Source of the DNA: CAZNVB01 sp964576265
Lineage (GTDB): Bacteria > Acidobacteriota > Aminicenantia > Aminicenantales > UBA8522
Assembly (NCBI GenBank): GCA_964576265.1
Contig: CAZNVB010000285.1
Coordinates: 1-9,942, forward strand
Reading direction: 5' to 3'
Length of the DNA: 9,942 nt
Shown piece after piece: positions 7,161 through 9,942 of this stretch. A program made the translations under genes and the position numbers. Position 1 is the stretch's first letter. Every line of letters begins with the position of its first letter. Under the pieces are notes generated by a model. The model searched no databases and was not told the origin of the DNA. It saw nothing but the letters and a program-made list of their open reading frames with translations.

Positions 7161-8100
7161 AGCCCAGTCCTTTTTTCAGGTTGACGAGGTTTTGTTCCAT
7201 GATTTCAAGAAAGGTCAACCCCGAGGTCCATTCTTTTTTGGTGAGATTAGCCCCGGTGTGGAGATCGAGAAGTTCGGCCCCGATTTCTTCCGCTAAAACC
7301 CTGGCCATTCGATCGACCGCATGCGCCTCTTTGAAGACTGCCCGGATCGAATTCTTTTTCGCCCATGAGATCAGGTCCGCCAAGCGACTCGGACGGGCCT
7401 CGGCATCCGGGCTCAGACCGAAAAGAGAGATCTGTTCGAGTTTGTACTTGGCGGCGAGATATCCGAAAGCGGCGTGGCCTCCGACGAGAAAAAATCTTTG
7501 CCGGCAGCGGCTGAGAGAAGCGGTGAAGAGATCTTCCAAGCGCTTGAGTTTTTCATTATAAAGGGCCGCATTTCCCGCGAAGGTCGAGGCTTCCAGCGGC
7601 TTGATTTGGCCGAGTGTTTGTGCCAAAAGATTCATGACCGCCCGGTCGACCTCGAGGTCAAGCCAGAGGTGAGGATCTTCTTTATCGGGTGGCGCTTTGA
7701 GCTCGCCGGTTCGCGAAAGGGAATCGATCACCGTAAGAAGCCGGGTTTTCGGAGAGATTCCGGCCTTCAAAATATCGCCGAACCAAGGCTCAAGCCCTTG
7801 ACCGATGGAGATGATCAGGTCGGCTTTCGAAAGACGGATCATGTCGCTTGCCCGCGGCTGCCAGGTGTGAACGTTGGCCCCGGGCGGCAAGAGCAGGCTA
7901 ACCTCCCCGGCTTCCCCGGCGACAGCGCGGGCGAATTCAAAAAGCGGAAAAATGCTGACCACGATTTTGATTTTTGATCCCGGGCCGGTTTCTGACCTGG
8001 AGACTATGATTTGGGCCAGAGTGAAAATCGCCAGGAAAATGGTTAGGCCGATCCTGATCTCGCGAATCCGGAGGCTTCCTTCTCCCGGCGCGGCTTTCAA
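7153..8100 (-). CDS. znuA: Zinc-binding ABC transporter substrate-binding protein (cluster A-I)
   Basis: 315 residues of the ZnuA/TroA fold. Predicted metal ligands are H78 (GANVHTWQP), H144 (EDPHLWLD), H209 (VGGHAAFGYLA) and D279 (LLDLHTG). Three His plus one Asp is the zinc/TroA pattern; manganese-specific members have Glu in place of the third His. The acidic/His-rich loop of enterobacterial ZnuA is missing: the matching stretch (about 128-142) contains no His. Residues 17-33 are a hydrophobic segment after a basic start, with neither a lipobox Cys nor a clear AxA site, so the protein may stay anchored in the inner membrane instead of being free in the periplasm (inference). The start is TTG at 8100, supported by GAGGAG 8 nt upstream and by the 12-bp spacing from galK. 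It overlaps znuC by 8 bp. It delivers zinc to ZnuB. Confidence 0.93.
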   Translation of the reverse strand: MKAAPGEGSLRIREIRIGLTIFLAIFTLAQIIVSRSETGPGSKIKIVVSIFPLFEFARAVAGEAGEVSLLLPPGANVHTWQPRASDMIRLSKADLIISIGQGLEPWFGDILKAGISPKTRLLTVIDSLSRTGELKAPPDKEDPHLWLDLEVDRAVMNLLAQTLGQIKPLEASTFAGNAALYNEKLKRLEDLFTASLSRCRQRFFLVGGHAAFGYLAAKYKLEQISLFGLSPDAEARPSRLADLISWAKKNSIRAVFKEAHAVDRMARVLAEEIGAELLDLHTGANLTKKEWTSGLTFLEIMEQNLVNLKKGLGCD

Positions 8101-8108
8101 GTCTTTTT

Positions 8109-8114
8109 CTCCTC
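8109..8114 (-). promoter_or_regulatory. Shine-Dalgarno site supporting the znuA TTG start
   Basis: On the minus strand GAGGAG lies 8 nt before the TTG at 8100. The galK stop codon (8113-8115) overlaps this site, so ribosomes ending on galK would cover the znuA initiation signal, consistent with coupled translation. Confidence 0.75.
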
Positions 8115-9261
8115 AGAAGCTCGCGACTTCAGCTCCGCCGCCGATTGTCACTTCGTAGAATCGGGGCTTGGGATACCGTTTCTGAGCTGCTTTCTCGGTC
8201 AGCAATCTCTTAAAAACTGACTTCCTCGAGCGCTCGATGATGGCGATTCCTGATCCCCCGAATCCGGCGCCGACCAGACGAGCTCCCAGGCAGCCGCGAT
8301 ATTCCTGTCCGACTATATAGAGAAGATCGAGCTCCGGGCAAGAGACTTCGTAGTCGTTTTTTAGACTTTCGTGAGAAAGAAAAAGCAACCTTCCCAAAGA
8401 GCGGAAATCGTTTTTTTTGAGAGCTCGGACAGCCTTTTTGACTCGTTCGTTTTCGCTGACGACATGCCTGGCTCTTCGATATTGGACTTCGGTCATTTCC
8501 GATTTTGCCGTTTCGATCGCGGCGAGGTCGGCATCTTTATAAGATTGGATACCCAAGGTCTTGAGGACGTCGAAGGCGGCCGCGGCTTCCTGGCGGCGTT
8601 TGTTATACTCGGAAGAGGCCAGTTTCCGTCGGACTCTTGTATCGTAGACCAGAAGAGAGAGTCCGCTTTCGGACAGCTTGAGGGGAATCAGTTCAAAATT
8701 CAGGTTTTCGCAATCGAGAAAGATGGCCCTTTCGGGGCGGCCGAAGACCGCTACAAATTGGTCCATGAGACCGCATTTCACGCCGACAAAAACATTCTCC
8801 GCTTGTTGAGCCAGCTTGGCCATCTGAAGCCGTTCTAGGCCAAGATCAAAGAGGGCATCGAGCCCTTGAATCAAACTCACCTCAAGGGCGGCCGAGGAGC
8901 TTAACCCCGCCTCCATCGGGACATCCCCCCAGATCAGGGCGTCAACGCCTCCGAGCTTATATCCCTCATGGACAAGGACCCAGAAAATCCCTCGGACATA
9001 GTTTTCCCATTTTTTGCGCTTGGAAGGCTTGAGGTTACCAAGAGAGAACATTCCGCTCTCTCGAAAATCATCCGCCCAGAGGCGGACCTGGCCGTCGCTG
9101 CGCCTCGCAGCCAGGAAATAAGCCCTGAGATCGATGGCGGCGGGAAGCACATAGCCGTTATTGTAATCCGTATGCTCGCCGATGATGTTCACCCTTCCCG
9201 GAGCCGAGGAGAGAATTTGGGGGGGCCGGCCGAAAAGACGACGAAATTGAGCGTTTTTCAT
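8113..9261 (-). CDS. galK: Galactokinase
   Basis: A GHMP kinase of 382 residues from the ATG at 9261, about the length of E. coli GalK. It phosphorylates galactose at C1 with ATP, the entry step of the Leloir pathway. PGRVNIIGEHTDYN (21-34) is the galactokinase signature, with catalytic R23 and sugar-binding E29, H30 and D32. GLSSSAA (119-125) is the GHMP ATP loop, GLMDQF (164-169) carries the catalytic Asp D167, Y219 matches the sugar-contacting Tyr, and GAGFGGS (331-337) is GHMP motif 3. The frame continues upstream to a TTG at 9306, but that codon lies beside a strong promoter whose predicted transcript starts near 9278, so the TTG would not be transcribed from it. It heads an operon with znuACB, 12 bp from znuA. 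No galT or galE is in the window. Confidence 0.95.
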   Translation of the reverse strand: MKNAQFRRLFGRPPQILSSAPGRVNIIGEHTDYNNGYVLPAAIDLRAYFLAARRSDGQVRLWADDFRESGMFSLGNLKPSKRKKWENYVRGIFWVLVHEGYKLGGVDALIWGDVPMEAGLSSSAALEVSLIQGLDALFDLGLERLQMAKLAQQAENVFVGVKCGLMDQFVAVFGRPERAIFLDCENLNFELIPLKLSESGLSLLVYDTRVRRKLASSEYNKRRQEAAAAFDVLKTLGIQSYKDADLAAIETAKSEMTEVQYRRARHVVSENERVKKAVRALKKNDFRSLGRLLFLSHESLKNDYEVSCPELDLLYIVGQEYRGCLGARLVGAGFGGSGIAIIERSRKSVFKRLLTEKAAQKRYPKPRFYEVTIGGGAEVASF

Positions 9262-9264
9262 TAT

Positions 9265-9270
9265 TTTCTC
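9265..9270 (-). promoter_or_regulatory. Candidate ribosome binding site of galK
   Basis: On the minus strand GAGAAA precedes the ATG at 9261, with GAG six bases from the start. It is a weak site, but it lies within the short predicted leader. The competing TTG at 9306 has no recognisable site. Confidence 0.45.
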
Positions 9271-9284
9271 GAAAGTGGAGTCGA

Positions 9285-9313
9285 ATTTTAGGCAAATGAT
9301 GGCCAAAAGTCAA
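9285..9313 (-). promoter_or_regulatory. Sigma-70-like promoter of the galK-znuACB operon
   Basis: Read on the minus strand, the -35 box is TTGACT (9313-9308), the spacer is exactly 17 bp and the -10 box is TAAAAT (9290-9285). Each box matches the bacterial consensus at 5 of 6 bases. The expected transcription start is near 9278, leaving a leader of about 17 nt before the ATG at 9261. An imperfect inverted repeat (9287-9308) overlaps spacer and -10. No recognisable classical Zur box is present. Confidence 0.72.
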
Positions 9314-9374
9314 TTTTAAATGAAAACGCCGCGACTTTGCGGTTGAATTGGCTTTCTTTTTGTGTCATCATTTG
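9293..9374. repeat. Perfect 9-bp inverted repeat flanking the divergent galK/pepD promoter region
   Basis: CAAATGATG at 9293-9301 and its exact reverse complement CATCATTTG at 9366-9374 are 64 bp apart. Read toward galK, CATCATTTG ends 2 bp before the TAAAAT -10 box. Read toward pepD, the other copy ends 5 bp before a TAAGAT. The mirrored placement suggests paired binding sites for a regulator, though this is inference from position alone. Confidence 0.45.
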
Positions 9375-9379
9375 AAAAC

Positions 9380-9385
9380 TAAGAT
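9380..9385 (+). promoter_or_regulatory. Weak candidate -10 box for pepD
   Basis: TAAGAT matches the -10 consensus at 4 of 6 and lies upstream of the pepD ribosome site, but no good -35 is found at 16-18 bp. An alternative pairing, TTGAAT (9343-9348) with CATCAT (9366-9371) at 17 bp, is equally weak. Confidence 0.2.
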
Positions 9386-9395
9386 GTCTGCGCGT

Positions 9396-9400
9396 GGAGG
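9396..9400 (+). promoter_or_regulatory. Shine-Dalgarno site of pepD
   Basis: GGAGG lies 6 nt before the ATG at 9407 and fixes that start. Confidence 0.75.
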
Positions 9401-9406
9401 TTCATC

Positions 9407-9942
9407 ATGAGCTCAATTTTCGAGGGACTGAGACCGCCCGCCCTGTGGAAGCATTTTGCTGAAATCCTCAGGATCCCCCATTGTTCCGGCAATGAAAAGG
9501 CGCTTGGAGATTACATCATCTCCGTTTCCTCAGGCCTGAACCTTCCCCACCGCCGAGATCGAGTCGGCAATGTCTTGGTCTTCAAGCCGGCATCCCCTGG
9601 ACTCGAAAAGGCCGAGGGAGTCATCCTCCAGGGTCATATGGACATGGTCTGCGAAAAAAACTCCGATACGGAGCATGATTTCTCGCGCGACCCAATTGTT
9701 CCTCAAATCAAAGACGGCTGGGTCCAGGCTCAAGGGACCACCCTCGGAGCCGATAACGGGATCGGCTTGGCAGCGGCTCTCGCGGTCATGGAAGACCGGA
9801 GCTTGGTTCATGGCCCTCTGGAATTTCTTTTTACCGTAGACGAAGAAACCGGACTGACCGGAGCTAATAAACTGGGCAAAAACTTTCTCCGGTCGAAGAG
9901 GCTTCTCAATCTGGACAGCGAGGATATGGGAACCTTTACCAT
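9407..9942 (+). CDS. pepD: PepD-type aminoacyl-histidine dipeptidase (M20), 3' end outside window
   Basis: The first 178 codons of a gene that runs off the right edge. Starting at ATG 9407 behind GGAGG, it reads MSSIFEGLRP, followed by WKHFAEILRIPHCSGNE, the typical opening of PepD/Xaa-His dipeptidases. Metal-site landmarks are GHMDMV (76-81; H77 ligand, D79 catalytic), LGADNGIG (113-120; bridging D116), DEETGLTGA (145-153; catalytic E146 and ligand E147) and NLDSEDMG (169-175; D170). These are the M20 di-zinc residues in order and spacing. PepD cleaves dipeptides such as carnosine and other Xaa-His dipeptides in the cytoplasm, and no signal peptide is seen. A full-length protein would be about 480-490 residues, so roughly two thirds is missing. 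It is divergent from galK across 145 bp. Released histidine could feed the FtcD route encoded in the same window, but the genes are not in one operon. Confidence 0.93.
   Translation, partial: MSSIFEGLRPPALWKHFAEILRIPHCSGNEKALGDYIISVSSGLNLPHRRDRVGNVLVFKPASPGLEKAEGVILQGHMDMVCEKNSDTEHDFSRDPIVPQIKDGWVQAQGTTLGADNGIGLAAALAVMEDRSLVHGPLEFLFTVDEETGLTGANKLGKNFLRSKRLLNLDSEDMGTFT

Noticed and set aside
8371..8838. Plus-strand 155-codon open frame opposite galK
   Set aside because: It is antisense to galactokinase signature regions and has no domain of its own.
9262..9306. TTG start at 9306 for galK
   Set aside because: It has no ribosome binding site and lies within the spacer of a near-consensus promoter, so it would not be transcribed from it. 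The ATG at 9261 gives the usual galactokinase length.
9329..9342. CCGC-6 nt-GCGG inverted repeat in the galK/pepD intergenic region
   Set aside because: Arms of 4 bp in GC-rich DNA are expected by chance; no T-run follows, so it is neither a terminator nor a clear operator.
1..9942. tRNA, rRNA, CRISPR, insertion sequence or phage elements
   Set aside because: No cloverleaf-like or rRNA sequence, no regularly spaced repeats, and no transposase, integrase or terminal repeats were seen; the window is filled almost entirely by housekeeping-type genes.

Overview
The window looks like an ordinary chromosomal stretch of a moderately GC-rich, free-living Gram-negative-type bacterium. There are no tRNA or rRNA genes, no CRISPR array, and no insertion sequence or phage signature. 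ATG starts dominate, with a GTG start (ZnuC) and a TTG start (ZnuA) also used. Genes are packed with 4-bp ATGA or 8-bp overlaps. The mix of tandem M16 proteins, a fused formiminotransferase-cyclodeaminase and a PepD-type peptidase suggests a peptide- or amino-acid-degrading heterotroph. A lineage such as Acidobacteriota or Aminicenantia would fit, but that is a guess from gene content and not something the sequence proves.

Left block, plus strand (2-5576). Five genes lie head to tail. First come two M16-family proteins: the first is cut by the window edge, and the second is exported with a clear signal peptide. Neither has an intact HxxEH zinc motif. The fused FtcD of histidine degradation follows, joined to the second M16 gene by a 4-bp overlap. 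After a 110-bp gap come a two-TM protein with a degenerate GGDEF domain that keeps an RxxD I-site, and a stand-alone macro domain protein whose gene overlaps the GGDEF gene by 8 bp.

Middle block, minus strand (9261 down to 5586). galK, znuA, znuC and znuB form a compact operon with gaps or overlaps of at most 12 bp. A very good sigma-70-like promoter (TTGACT, 17 bp, TAAAAT) sits just upstream of galK. It shows that the galK start is the ATG at 9261 and not the upstream TTG. The operon therefore puts galactose phosphorylation and high-affinity zinc import under one promoter. It runs convergently into the macro gene with only 9 bp between stop codons and no visible terminator.

Right edge, plus strand (9407-9942). 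The N-terminal part of a PepD-type M20 aminoacyl-histidine dipeptidase diverges from galK. The 145-bp divergent intergenic region holds the galK promoter and a perfect 9-bp inverted repeat (CATCATTTG read toward each gene), one copy near each start. This could be a shared operator.

The most unusual points are: an M16 pair that has lost zinc ligands in both partners, including a YxxEN replacement inside an otherwise well-conserved first subunit; a membrane GGDEF protein that looks like a c-di-GMP receptor, coupled to a macro domain protein; the galK-znuACB operon; and the mirrored 9-bp motif between galK and pepD. No complete novel system is evident.
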